Shown here piece after piece: positions 36,901-51,900 of a stretch of 64,000 nt of DNA. The notes beneath the pieces are model-generated. The model made no database searches and had not been told where the DNA came from. It saw only the letters and a program-made list of their open reading frames with translations. The DNA lies in contig JAJQJQ010000022.1 of NCBI GenBank assembly GCA_028622995.1, positions 1,116,001 to 1,180,000 of the forward strand, in the 5' to 3' direction. Position 1 is the first letter of the stretch. Each line of letters opens with the position of its first letter. The position numbers and the translations under genes were made by a program. This DNA comes from Panagrolaimus kolymaensis. Taxonomy: Eukaryota > Nematoda > Chromadorea > Rhabditida > Panagrolaimidae.

Positions 36901-39900
36901 GCTTTTTAAACAAATATAATTAAATTAATTAAATAGACCTTTTAATGTATAAAAAAAACCACCACGCAATAAAAAATATTAATGAAAAACGTAGAAATAA
37001 TTGTTGTTGAGAAATAAGGATGATTACTCAAACTTGCGTGATAACAAAATATAAGTAGAAGTGTTTTTGAGAGGAGATTTTTAACCCTTCAAACAATTTA
37101 CAAAAAAATACAAAATAATTAAATTTTGATATCTGTCAAGACCGTTAAGAAAGTTCTCAATTTTTCTCCTCCAACACTTAATTATCTAAAGCCAGACAAA
37201 ATAAAATATCAAAAAAATTTTTTTCCTCGAAAAAAAGTCCATTCTTACATTAGTCACAAGTTTGAAATTTTCTTTTTGTTTTATTTTTTTCATTCAACAA
37301 CAATAAACTTTTTTCGTCCTTTCTTTTTCTTTCAAACAAAAAAAAAACAAAATTAAACAATTACGTTTTTTTTCCTTTTTTGGTTGTTTCTCTCTCTCTT
37401 TTTTAGTTTTTTTAATTACGGTAACGTTTAACTTTGCTGTGCTATCATTCATCATCAAAACTTTCTTTTTTTTTGACTTGAAATTTCAATTTTCACTTTT
37501 CCAACTTTCTTTTTTTTGAGAGAGAACGAAAAAAGAAATAATTGAAAAATAGGCATCACACTTTCACGCTTTTTCTTCAAGTTTTTATTTTTCAATTTAA
37601 AAATAAAAAGTAAGAAGATGCGAAACTTTTTTTTATGGACTCCTTCGAAGAAAAAAATGGTAAAGACAAAGTCCTTCATTTTTTCTCTCGTTTTTTTTTT
37701 GTCAAAAAAAAGTTTGCTTGCAAACATTTTATTTTTTTGTCGTCGTTATCGAACCCCATTTTTTAGTTTACATACATTCTTTCATTGTTGGCAAAATAAA
37801 TATATAAACACCATAAAAATGGAATGGCATCGTTTTTTGCCCAAAAAAAGGAAAAACTATTTTTTTTTCTCGTGGTTTGTGGGTATACGAGGTTTTGTTT
37901 TTTTTTAGAAGACGTACGACGACGAAGGCTAACAACAATGAAGAATTAAGAATCGCAAAAAAAAAAAGAAAGAAAAAACATTTCTTTAGAATAAAAAATG
38001 TGGGAATTCCTTTGGGGATATGAATGAAGGAGGATGGAAGGAAGAATAACGGAAAAGAAAAGGAAAAATTCTTATAGGTGGTCGTCATCTTCAAACAAAA
38101 GATTTTTTCGAAATAAAAATGACAGAAAGAAAAATTTGAAAAGCGTATCAAAATAAAAAAAACTACAATTTAAAGAAAAAATAAAATATAATGGATGCTG
38201 TCAAATAGAAAAATGTATAATGGTGAGAAAGAAGATAATCCAAAAATAAAGCAATACTGTAATTAAAATAAAAGTGATAGGTATGTCAAAGATAGATTAA
38301 TGAAATCTTACCAAAAGAAATATAAGAAACTAAAATGATGATTTTTTTTTTTAAAATCCCTCACACTCAAGCTCATACAATAAAATGAGTTAATAAAAAG
38401 TAAGCATTTTTTTAGCTATACTTAAAAACATTTTCAAAAGTACAACAAATTAAATTAAATTAGTTAGAACTGTGGCAAATACAATCTAGGAAATTCATTT
38501 CATTGTTTTTTTTCACAAATCTCACGTTCGCTACATAAAATTATAGTCGCTACTTATTCTTCGCCTCCGTGCTACATTTTTTTATTTACGAATATTAAAA
38601 CTCGATCATCGAATCAATTTAAAACAATTCCAAAAAAACCGAAAACATACAGAAAATACAGCTTTTTTCAAAATCCTCAAAGTAAAAAAAGGAGAAAAAA
38701 GGCAAACATCGTTTTTATTTTATTTTTTATTTATCTGTTAGCTTTTTTTTATATCCATCAAAAAAAAAGAGAAGAAAGAAGGAGGCCGATGCAATTTTTA
38801 TTTTATTTTTTATTGAAGACACATCCATCGAATAACAACATCGTGACAAGACCCTCATGTTATTTTAAATTCAGAAAAAATAAAAGTAAGATGTTGAAGA
38901 AGGCATAAAGCAAGTAAGTAAGCAAGCTTGAAATAAAAAATTTATATTAAAAAAACGAAACCCTCTTCTCCTCTCTCTCTTTTTTTATTTTGGATGGATG
39001 ATGTTCTGAGGTCTCGTCGAAGCAACAAGAAAGAAAAAATAGAGAGGTCTAAAGTGAGAAAGAAGAAATGAAAAGGGACAACAACAAAAAAAATATTCTG
39101 GCGAGTTAGAAGATAAAAAAAAGAGTGAAAGTTGGAACGAAGAAAAAAAAAGAGGAGAAGAAACAAACTTTTTTATGGTTGGTTTTTTTTATTTTGTTAA
39201 CCAAAATGGCATCTCTCCCTTCTAAACTGCAGTTTCTTCTTCGCTCTCTTTTTTTGGGTTAGTCCAACAAAAACGAAAAGAAAAAAAGTCAGATAACGTG
39301 AAACTTTTTTTTGAGTTTGAGTCTTTTTTTGTGGTTTTTTTAAACATAAAAAAGTTACGAAAAGTAACGAGGAAAAAAACATTATCTCACATAAAAAAGA
39401 AGTTGTTCAATACTCTCTCTTTTTTCTTTTTCGACTTCTTCTAAACTTTATTTTGTTTTGTTTATTCAAGCCAAAAGCAAAAATAAATTATTTTGTTGTC
39501 TTTTTACTAATATATATATAACATATTTTTCATACTACATACAAATATAATACGTGTTCATTCAATTTGCGTTTAAAAAAAAGGTTTTTATAACTAAATA
39601 ACCCATGAGAATAGAATAGGATGAACGATGAGAGATGGTAAAAGCACAATGTCATCGAATCAAGTTAGTTTAGTACCTTTGAGAAAAAAAGGCATAAAAA
39701 TGCGCGCTTTTTTTTTTTTATATGTAAAAAAATTTTTGACGTCATTTATCTTTTTTTGATGTTAAAGCTTTAAAAATTTTTTTTGAAGAGGAGGCTTTTA
39801 TTTATTTGGTCAAAAAAGCTAAGAAGCGTGTGCATGCATGCCCTTGTTGCTTGCTCATCTGCTTCATCATCATCGTCAACTTTTTTTTGTTTTGTTTTAA

Positions 39901-42900
39901 GACGACTTTGACATACATACTTAAAAAGTGATAAAACTCGAAAAAAAAGAAAATGACGTCCAAGATTTTTTTAAATATAAAGTGATAATGATAAAAATAA
40001 AATGAGAAGAAGATGTGTGTGATAGGGTCATAAAAATAAATAAATAAGAAATTACTGATCACTTCAAACTCGATAGAAGCTTGCGAGGATAACAAAAATG
40101 TAAAAAAAAAATAACAAACACACGAATGGTAAAAAAAATTTGGCTACAATAATTTGATCAAACTTCACAACCAAATATTTTATTTACAACTCCATTTCAT
40201 TTTTACATTTTACAACACCACAGCCGCCGCCATAACAACTATCCACATTTTTCCATTAATATTACTTTTATTATAAGTACCAGTAATAAATTGTAAATCC
40301 ACTTAATATATCAATAATGCTTACAACCAATCTCCTGCCTACACCTATTTTTTCAAATAAGGAAAAAGAAAAATAAATACTTATCAATAATATGCTGTCA
40401 AATTTCATTATTTTCTATTTTTTAAGGAGATTTTTTCCCTCTTTAAAGGAACAAGACTATTTGATGCCTTTTCGAAAATTTCGATACTGGGGCTGGGAGG
40501 AACAGTTGGGGCGGCGCGTGTTTGAATTACCGTGTCATCTTCTGTCTTACACGGTAATTCAAACACGCGCCGCCCCAACTCTTCCTCCCAGCCCCAGTAT
40601 CGAAATTTTCAAAAAGGCATCAAATAGTCTTGTTCCTTTAACAGTCAAAAGATTTTTTTCTTAACAGTCGGCGGCAATCTATGACGTACAAAAAGAGAGG
40701 GGTATTTGCAAAAAAATAAAAAAAGATTGGCAGAAAAAGAAGAAGAAGATATATTTGAAGCTTAATAAGGCGAAGAAAAAATATAAAATAAATTCTCAAA
40801 GGAATTGAAAAAATGACGGAAAAAAATCAAAAAATATTTTTAAAATGCCATAAACGCATTTTTTTAGGAGGGCGTTTTTTTAAATCATCAAAGTTCAGAC
40901 TAAAAATTTAACAGTTGTCAGAAAGATAAAAAAAAATAGACAGACTCTTAACCTCATTACTAAATTTCTTATAGGAATTTAATTTATTATGAAATTTTAT
41001 TAGATTTTTCTTAATTTTTATGTGATTTGATTTTTTCATTCAAAAATGTGTTTGAAAAGCAAACGAGTGAGGTCAAAAGATTAATGGCAATCATAAAAAG
41101 CAAGCCATATAAATTGGAAGATAAATGAGCCACCTTTGCTTAAAAATAATATATCGTCTGCTTTTTTTTCTTCGACTAAAGCTTAAAATTACTTCAGCCA
41201 AGTTTAAGAATCAAAAAGTTTTGAAAAAGTTTACTTCAAAGAAGCAATGTAAAAAAGTAAAAAAATCTATATAACAAGGGTCTGAATTAAAAATGCATTC
41301 GAAATATCAATATGTGCTTCACATCCAAAAAATAAAGAAATATGGAAAAGAAGTGCCTTCTTTTTTAAAGAAAGGATCTACATACTAACTACAATAAGGA
41401 AGTAAAAAAGTATGTACATATAATATCCACAGAGAAAAAAAAAACAGAAAGAAAAGAAGAAATAAACAAAAGCTTAGTATATCATAGCTCTTGCTTGCAA
41501 AAAGTGGCACCAACCACTTTGAAAAAAAAGAAGTTAAAAAATACATATGGGAAAAAAATGAAAGTGAAAAGTGTAAAATCCATAGCCATAGCGGTTCTAT
41601 GTTTCAGAAACCATAGCATGAAGAAAAAAATATGGAAGACGGCAGTTTATCATTATTTTGGAAACTATTTTTTTAAAGAAAAAAAAAGAAACGTTAGTAA
41701 TAGTTTGATTCAGAAGCAAAAGGAAAAATAAAGAAAATAAATAAAAAGCATCAAAGGTTTGAAATTGCAAATACTGGAAGAAAAGGGCAAAAGAGAGAAT
41801 CTATTGTTAGAATGTATTCCCAACAGATTTTTTCTCCTTGCAAAAAAAATTTATGGGTTTTTTTGCAACTAGAATAAATGGAAGTTGTTTGTTTTACAGT
41901 ATCTTCCAGAAAAAAATAAATAAAGAAAAATGTGTGATACTAATGAAAAAAAAATCCTAAAAAAGCTGCGTTGAATGTTGGAATGGAAAAAATATTTAAA
42001 ATATGATTAGCAAAATACAAAAAACCCATGGTCATGAATTCACGAGAAGTAATAAATTTAAATAGGTTTCTTTAAACATGAATTTATAAAACTCGGCTAT
42101 CAAAAATAAAAATAGTTAAAAGAAACCAAAATACACTTCAAAAATGGTTATATATCAAAAAATTTATGGGTAATCCCCAAACAAAATTTTTTAAATATGT
42201 ATTGTCGGAAATGATGGAAGCATTTTAAAAAAGTTTTTGAAAACTTAAAGCACAAATACAAAAAAAACATACAAACAAACATTCAAGAAAAAAATGTTAT
42301 GTTTTTAATTTAAAATTCACTCTCATTTTTTTTTCTTCAGAATCGTGGAGGAGAAGAAAAAAAACTTATTGAGTCACATCGAATGTTTCTCTCTTGCTTT
42401 AGCAACAAAAAAAATATGCAGCGCCTCCGAGGAGCATCATCATCATCGCCTCATCATCGAGAAGAGAGAAGAGGAAAAATGAAGGAAATGACGATGTTCC
42501 GTTTAGAAAAGAAAAAAATGCGGCGGAAAACCTTCAAAACTTCAAAAAAAAACTTCAGAATATAAAAAAAATTATTAGGCTGAAGTCATTGCCTCTTATA
42601 TTTTTCTTTTTTTTAAAAATGATGAAGATGAAAAGGAAATTCATCTTTTCGCCTTTTTCGATGATGATGAAGTGAAAAGAAAAAAATAACCAAAAAATTG
42701 TAAAGTCAAAAAAAGAGAGGTAATTGAATTTCTAAAAGTTTTCCCAAACAAAAAAAAACCAACAACATGAAGGAGTGAATTTGGCGACGGCGTTGTAAGC
42801 AAGAAAAAAGTGATGATTTTTAAAAGATTCTTTTAACAAAAATATGGCAATAAAGAAAAAAAAGATAAGAGACTCATGAATGTGAAAATGTGAAACACGA

Positions 42901-45900
42901 GAATAAGGTTTAAATAAGTTAGTAAATGAAAAAAGGCGACGATGAAACGAGAGATGAAATGTAAAAAATGAGTCTATATATCTCCTCCGGATATGGATAA
43001 AAAATAAAATGAAAAAGGGAAAAGTCTTTATTTAAATAAAAATAAAAACATGGAATTTGATATTCTAATTGAACAACTAAAAAAAGTCTGGATGGAAACA
43101 ATTTTTCTTTCCTCGTGTGTTGCTGCCATTGAGAAAACTTTTAGAGGAAATAGGAAGCAGTAAAAAAATTAAAAGCTTTGAATGAATGAAAAAAAAAACT
43201 GACTGAAATGTAATATCCGAAGGAAAAGAAAGTTTCTTTTTTGTTTTTACGGCGGTGGCGGTGGTTAATTACTTTAAAATCCTAACCACCAAAAAAGATA
43301 GTAATTTAAGAAGCTTAAAATAAAATAGAAACTTTAAGAAATCAAACAAAGAAAAGAACCTATAAAGTTTCAATGAGTACAGTAGCAGGAGTTACTAGGT
43401 TTAGATGTCGAAAAAAATTTGAAACTAAAAACAAAATTTTTAGGTTTTCAAAAATGTGGCACTAACTATTTACTAACAACAAAAATCTCTGAGGCTTATA
43501 AACTTCTTTTTTTTTTCTCAGCTACCAGACTTTATTAAATAATTTAATTTTTTCTCATTCAAGAAAATAAAAAATAAAAAATGACGCCACACCACGATAA
43601 AGTAAATCTCATATTCAATATTAAATTAAATCATAACTCGCCTAACTTTTTTTATTTTAGTAATTCTTTCATTTTTTTTTTGATGAGAAAAGAAAAAAAA
43701 GTAAGTTAGTAATTCAGGAAAAAAAATTTAGTTAGTAAAAAACGACGAAAGAAAAATAAATAAATAAAAAACCAACCCATAAATCGTTGAGGTTTTTCTG
43801 CATGATATCTCTTTTCATTGAAAGATGACGAACTTGACATTCAGCATCATTCTTCTTAAAAATAAATAATTTATTATCAATTATTATTATTTTTATTTTC
43901 CAATTTAATTATTTATGTTATTAATATAAATTTTTTATATATTATAATGGGTTGAAGAAAGAAAATAACACATACTTTTTGAAGAGCATCTTCTTCATAT
44001 TTTTTCTTTTTTTCAATATCTTTCATTTTTCTATTATGATCTGGACCTAATACACCCGCGGTTTGTACAGCGTGTTGAGTTCGAGATGTGGTATCTCGAG
44101 CTTTAAAATAGCTACTTTGTGAATTTTCCATGGATCTTTGAGCCTTTTTCAAATCTGAATTACATGTCGTCTAAAAAAATTTGTGGGGTTTATTGTAATT
44201 CGATGGGGATAATTATGGGTAAGAATAAGGTAGATAATTTTTCTATGTTTTAATTACTAAATTTGGAAGCTTGTTTGAGATAATTAAATCTTGCAAGAAC
44301 AAAAAATAAATAGTAATCGCATCACCCTAAGCCTATCAAAAAAAAATCAATCACATCCAAAAAAACAGGTTTTTTCTTTGCTAAAATTGTTTAAAACTCC
44401 AAAATAAATTAAAGTTGTAACAATTCGAATTTCTTATCTCTTTCAATCGTTAAAGTTAAAACTTACAAAAGCTTTTTCATTTTTGGCATATTCATTTTTA
44501 AGTTGTCGTCGTTTATGCTCATGATCATCATGTTTTTGTTGTAAAAGTTTTACCACTCTTTCATTAAGAGATTTAGCAGCGTTTTCAGTTTCAATTGAAA
44601 AATCATCTGTTGCATCCAAAATTTCATTAAATAACGAAAACAATGGTAAATTTGTCTGCAAGAAAAAATAAAACAATTTAATCTCTATTTTTTTTATTAA
44701 AGTAAAAACTAACATTATTTTTTAATTCCGTCGATAAAGAATTTCTTGTTTGTTCTGTAAGTTTTTGAAGTTTTTGGGCATGCTCATTTTCAAGCCTCAA
44801 TCTTTGATTATAAAATGATATAACTAATTGACAATAACGTGACCAAGTTTTAGATCGCATAAAAGCAATTTGCATTGCATCATCTCCTGCATATTGAAAT
44901 AATAAAGTATCCATATCGCATTCTTGCTCTAAAAGGATAAATATATAAATAAAAGAATTATTAATAAAATCAAAGAAATAAAATTCATAGAAATTGAAAG
45001 AATGAATGAAAAATGTAAACTTTCTTTTTCACTTATAAAATTTAATATTTTTTCTTTAAAAGTTTTTAATGAATCAACAAAAAAAGTTGAATGAATGAAA
45101 AAAATAGGAGAAGTCATTTATACGCAATTAAAAGAAAAAAGCGGAGAAAAAAAAATCTATAAAAAAATACCAACCGTAAAAGCTCATAAAAAATATATCA
45201 AAGTAAGATAAAAAAGAAAATACCTCAGAAATAAATAGAAGAAGTAATCGCAAAAAATGTAGCGTAAGAAAAAAAATATGTGAATGAAAAAGCCGCATGA
45301 AATTGTTTTTTTGATTTTCAAGTGTTTATTGTGAATGGAAAATTCTTTTTGGGAAAGCAGCAGCTAATTGTTAGGTGTGGGAACGGAACGATAGGAATGC
45401 TAATAATTTTTTTTGAGGTAGGTAATGATGGGTTTAGATTTTAGTAAAAAATTAAAGGGATTTTTTATGAATCCAAAAGTAATGAGATAAGGCAAAATTT
45501 GCAGAATTATTGGTTCAATAAAAAAACTTGTCGCATTTTGGGAACCTAGAAATAGTTGATAAAAGCTTATCGTAAGAAAATAGGTATTTTTTTTAGATAT
45601 TTGGAACTTTCCTCAAGCTCAATCACCATTTCATTACTTCAATTATTTCCTAAATTAGTAAAGTAAAAACTTTCGGCGACACGCCTGTTTGCTGCATATC
45701 AGTTAACCTAAATAAATTTTCCATCAAAAAGTAATTTACAAACTGATTTATGTGTGAAAAGATAATAAAAAAAGCCCAAACAAAAAAAAGGCTACTGATA
45801 CGCAGAAAATTATTGCGCAATAAAAAAAACGTCTTTAAAACAAACCCTGAAGCTTTTTTAAGGCTATCAAAAGGCTCTATAAAAAAGTTGATTATTGGCA

Positions 45901-48900
45901 ACTTTTTTTTTGTTATTTGGGCGGAAATCAATCATCAAAGCAAAGCCTTTTTTGGGTTTAAACATAAACTTATCACATTTTTTTACTATGTCGCTAATAA
46001 ACAAAAAAACTAAATGACAGATTTTAACACATATATCAAAAACGCCTAGCTCTGAAGAAAGAGATATATTATTATTTCTTGAAGAAAAAAAATTATTTCT
46101 AGGCAAAAGGGTTTAGTTAGAAGCCTTGTATAAACATGTCATGGTCGATCAACATCTTCACCATCCTCCATTCATCGAAGAAAAGTTTTTATCGCATGTT
46201 TATCCCCTAAGGGCATCAGAACTATTGGCTGGGTGTTGCAAGTTTCTTCATATTTTTTTTGTTTTGTTTTAAATATAAAGTTTTTTTATCTTCAAATAAA
46301 TATTTGTTGTTGGCGGTTGATAGTGGCGGAAGAAAGAGCTTAAGAGAATTGAAAAAGTGATTGAATAAAGAAAGAATTGAATAAAAAAAAGAGCTTAGGT
46401 TTTTTTGATAAAGACCCGGAGGGGTTTTTTTATTTTGGTGATAGGATTTACTTTGTAATACTTTTAGAAAAGTTATTTGTGGTGGTTGCTGATAGTGATG
46501 GAATGTTGTTTGATTGAGTGTTGGCTAAATTGCAACAAATGTGAAGGTGAAACTTATTGAAGTTATTAAAAAAAGAATAATAAAAGGTTATCAATTTTTG
46601 TTGGACGGTTAAGAAGCAAGTAAGAAATTATAAAGTTTTTGATAAATAAAAAAAAGCTAAAAAAAAGAAAAGAAATTTACCCATCTTTTTTCAATGATTA
46701 AAAAATAGCCAAATAATTTATCGATGATTCATGATTAACCCTTGTTTCAAAGGTCAATAATACTCAATAAATACAAACAAGAATATCTTATCTTTCTGCT
46801 TTTCCCTTCGACTAAAAATTAACATCCCTATATCAAGGGCAGGAAAATGCCATGCCACCAACAACAAAACAAACAAAAATAAAGAAAACAAAGCAATGCA
46901 AAAATGGCTATTTTTTTGCAAAGAAAATAAAAATAAAAGTAAAATCTTTGAATCTTTTTTGAAAAGTCAAAGAACCCAAACATGGAAGCTTGCTTGCTTT
47001 CTTGGGTAAAGAAAATGAAGAAAGAAAGAAATATGTCTCTCATGGGGGTTACAAAAGATAAATGCAAGGAATAAAAAAAAAGTACATTTAAAGTAACAAA
47101 TAAATATAAATAAAAAGTTGCAATAATGGTAATGGCTGCTATGTTCTATATTTAAATAAAAAGGTACAACAACACCCTCCTTTAAAGAAAAGAAAAAGTG
47201 CAAAAGATAATAAAAGAAAGACCTTTTTTAAATAAAAGTACAAACGATTTTTTTATTATATTTTTTTGTAGGAAAGAAAATTAAATGGAAGCTTAAAAAT
47301 AGTAAATAAAATTATTAAGATTTGTTGTTGCAAGAATGGAGATTGCATTGGACTACAACAAAGTGCATAAAACAAAAGATAAAGAAGTGCAAAAGTGGAA
47401 ATGGAAATTTTTAGAATATTAAAAACACAAAAATTTACAAAAAAATTTAATAAAGTAAATACTCAAAACTCATTCATTATATTTTTAGGATAAATAAATT
47501 TCATCAAAAAAATTTTTTTGCACTTTTGAAAGCAGTGCAACAACATTCATGCGTGAGCCCAAACTCAAGCTGCTTGCCTAGCAGTAGCATCAAAATCGAG
47601 TGCTGCTTTTTTGCTTCAAACAACAAAAAAAATCATGCGCACGAGAAGAAAAAAATAATAGGGAAAAAATTGTTTTTTTCTTCTTTTCATTATTCATTTT
47701 TTTCATTGATTAAACAAAATGATTTTTTAATAAAATAAAATAAAAATGTTCTCCCTCTCTCTCTTTCTAAAGAGGCTGAAGCTGCTGCTGCTCCTCGCTT
47801 GCTATTATTTTTATGGACAACGGAAATAAAAAAAAAGGAAAAATCAAAATTATTGCGTCAATGACAAAAACATAAAAAAATTGTAGAAGACACACATATT
47901 TTTTTGTAAGAAAATAAAAATATTTTAATTCGCTAAAAACACCATAAAAATTTCCAGAGAGATAGAGTAATCAAATTATAGCAATAAAAAATGGAAAATA
48001 ATAACCCAAACATAAAACAGAAAGTATTGTTGATCATGACATTAAAGCTTTGCAACTGACGGCAACTAAATTTGCTTAAAGACCAAATAATAAAAGTTAC
48101 TATCAAATTTTAAAGTGATCATAATTAATAATAATAAAAATTGTAAATAAATGCACGAAACTCATTACTTTCAACGTTTGTGGCCCAAAGAAAAGACAAA
48201 AAAATAATTGTTGGTTGTCAAACAAAGTTTTTAAACCAAAGTATGATAGAAAGAAAAAGAAAAAAGTAACATCAACAAACCTGGTCGAGATTGAAATGTG
48301 GAATGACGACGAAATAATGGGGTTCGAGAATTTTTCTTTGTTGCCGCACCAAATTCATGCGTTAATGGTGAGGCTCCAGTAACGGTTGCTCCACCATTAA
48401 TGGTGGAGCCATTATTACGTTGAATAGCCGTGTTTGAAGTTGTTTCTAATGTACCATCGGCACTTCCACCGATGATATGAGTTTTAGTACCAGGAGCACC
48501 CAGGGTAATTTGCTAAAAAATATTTATATATATAGTTGGGTTTAATGGGTAAAAATTTAAGCATTGATAATTTTTAGATAATAATGACATCAAGGAAAAA
48601 TGATTCACGGAATAAGAATTTTATGAGTATATTATTTTTCCTGAACGTTGTTCAAAAAATTGATAAGAAAAAAAGTTTAGCTTTAATGAAAGTAACAACA
48701 ATAATGATAATATTTTTAAAAAATGGATTACTATCATTTTTCATTTTTCAGGTTTTCGATTTCCCATTTTTTAGTCTTTCAGAACAACACTATGATCTTC
48801 TAATCCTGACTGAATTCTATCCAAAAAGAGCAATAATTACTGTCATTTGTTTTAAACTTCCATTTTAATAAGTTTGTAAAATTAAAAACATTTATCAAAA

Positions 48901-51900
48901 AAAAAAGTGAAAAGGTTTGACAAAATAAAAAGAAAAGTAAACGGATGTGGTTTGTTTTATAATAATGGCCTTGAAGAAATAATTTGAAAATGAATGAAAA
49001 GAAAAAAAAACTGATGTCATTGATAATAGTAACAAAATACTAAAAAAAATTCTAATCAAACTTTGTTACTATCAACAAAGATGGTAATAAAAAAGTTGCA
49101 ATATTTTTTCAAAAAGTTGTTACTGTCATTGCAGGTATTAAAATCTAATTGTAGCCTTTTAGTCAAAAATCAAAGTACAAAAAATATTATAACTCAAGTC
49201 ACAAAAAAAAGAAACTTTACACTATTTTTTTACAATATACGTGTTGTCAAGTTTTTCGTCTCGCAATTAGGTGTTTTTTTAGCCTTCGCCTTTTTTTGAA
49301 AAGTAATAAATTTGTTTTTTTTCTGACAGCTCTGAATCAAGAAAACTGTTATCAAACCCAATTTTTTAAAGGTAATAAACAATAAAATTGAGCGAGAAAA
49401 AAATCATCGTTAGAAGAAGAAATTGATAAACCGTAAAAAGCAAAAAAAGTAAAATAAAATGGATACCAAAATTGGACGAAACAAAAAAAATTTAGAAAGT
49501 GTTAGAAAAATGTTAGACAAATTTTTTAACACTTCTCTTTGCAGAAAAAAAAACTTGAATTTTTTTTCTTTCTTTATTTCATGGTTTATTTTTTTCATTA
49601 TTATCATCAGGCGTTAAGAAACAAACAAAAAGTGAATCTTTCTTCACCAAATAAAAAAAAAATTAGGGGTTTATAATTACACTAATCAAAGTTGATTATT
49701 TCTTTTCTTCTTTTTTGGATACCCCTCAATTTTTTCTGTTGTTTTGGGGTTTCGAGAAAAAAAGACAGGAAAGGAAGGAAATATTTTTATATTATATATT
49801 GTTTAAAACTGGTTTAAAATTAATTAAAAGAAGCATCATCAAGCAGTGAGCTTTGCTTTCAATCATTAAAGAAAGAATCCGAGACGAGACGAAAAACGCA
49901 AATATTTATTATTTGCAAGAAAAAAATAATTTGACAGCTTTTTTTGTTGGCAGAAATTTTTTTTTCCATAAAAAATTATAAACAAGATTTTCAAAGGATA
50001 AAAGAAAGTAAAAGTGTCGTCGTCTGATGGAATCGCTTCCAAAAGTGATTTAATATCAGTTTAAAGAAATTGTGGTAGTAATTAAATTTTGGCGATAAAT
50101 TATAAAAATTGTTTACTTTCACGTTAAAATAAAAAAGAAAAAACTAGAGAATATTATTTTTTTGAAAGGATAGTCTCATTAAAAACTTTTTTATTTTGAC
50201 TCACCTTATTAAGTTTATTCCTTCCAAGGGTGGCTGTATTATATTTCGATGGCGGAGATTCTGTTACTGTTCGACTGTTGCTGAAAATAAAATAAAAATA
50301 ATATTAAAAATCAAAGGCGAACATTTTCTAAAAAAACTCAAACATTTTAGTTTTACCCCTTCGAATTAACTTATTTTTATAAGACCATTGTTGTTGGCTC
50401 TATTTGACCCGCATTCTTAAAACATAAGACAAAAAAAAGCTGCTTTATTTTTTCTTTTAATGCTCAAGAAATTAGAAGCATGAAGAAAGATGGAGGAAAA
50501 GAAATGTATTTTGATTTTAAATCAATGAATGATACAACAAAAAAAAGAAAAAGATCACGTCAATTTTGAGACAAAATTCGTCATTTTTTAAAGTTTAAAA
50601 AAACGAAACAAGTTCAAACTTGTTATAAATCACATTTTTTGTTATTGTGAATGAAGGAGGAATTCAAAAGGTAAACAAAAAAGACATTGGCGAATTGCTT
50701 TTAATTTAATTTTGGCAGAACAAATGTATATACAATTACTTCGTCAAAATTTCAATCACATCGAAAGAATTCCAAAAAAAGCGCATGAGATTTATTTGCG
50801 TAAGAAAAAAAAGTGGAGGTGGAAATTGGCAAAAAAAAATTGATAGTGTTTCTAAAAGTAACAAAATTAAATAAGTCAGAAATATGTTAGTTGACCAAAA
50901 ACAAGCTAAAAATAAAAAAGATAAAAAAAGTTTATATAAAAAAAAGTTTTCTAAAACTGAAAAAAGCTTCTGGAAATTTACAAAATTATAATAGTTAGGT
51001 ATACTAAAAAAGTTTGTGAAAGACAAGACTGCCGAATTTTTATTTGAATGCTTTATAAAAAAAGAATAATATCTCCCAAGAAAAAAAGGTTAAAAAAGCT
51101 CCTTACTCAATTGAAGGAGCTGACGATCTTCTTTCAGAATCAAAAGAATGTTTTTCATTTTCATAATTTTCGCTTTCTCCAGCTGAAGCTGTATCGCCTC
51201 CACCGCCTTCATTTGAAAAAGGTGTATTAGGAGTTGGAACTTCAGGAATGGTGGATAAACTTCCAAAATCACTAAAACTTCTTTCAACTGAAACTGTTAA
51301 AGGATGTTGATGGGTATGGTAGCCATGAAGATGGCGAGAATATGGTAAATCTTCATCCGAGCTTAAATATATATTCTCTTCTAAATGCTCATCACCGTCT
51401 TCTTCATCATCACTGGAATTTGTTGAGCAACGAGTTGTGGTAATATTAGGAATATTTGTTGAATTTGAAATTGACGTCGATGAAGAAAGATGTTTATCAT
51501 TTTCGCTGAGAGATTTTGAGGAAGTGTAAGCAGAGGATGAGGAATTGTTAGAATTGCTGTTTCCTTTATTCGATGAATATGGAGAAGAATAAGATTCAAT
51601 AGATTTATAATTATTCATTAAAATTAAATCAAATCGAGTTAATTTCTTTGTTGGATCAACAAAAAGTGGATGATCGGGTGGTAATTTGGTTTCATGTTGA
51701 AAATCAATGTTGGAATCATGATGGTGGGATTCTTTATTTACGTTGCTCATCATCGTTAGCTTTTTAATCAATAATAAAGTTGCAGCAAAGGCGCCAAGGA
51801 AAAAAAAATAAACAACAGTACAAAAATAATTTTTTTTTATGGAATCAAAGCAAAGAAAAAAAATGAAAAAACTTTTGCTTTCTTGCTTTTACTTGGTTGC

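Larger units (their letters stand above)
48282..50204. other. SPV-1 exon and intron carrying copies of the dyad element
   Basis: After the exon ending at 48512, the intron holds at least four copies of the short GATAGTAA...TTACTATC element (48688-48736, 49022-49074, 49080-49130, 50075-50120). No gene is seen on the other strand. Confidence 0.5.

Noticed and set aside
40392..40664. 90-codon plus-strand ORF
   Set aside because: Runs through both arms of the hairpin, so it is a by-product of the inverted repeat.
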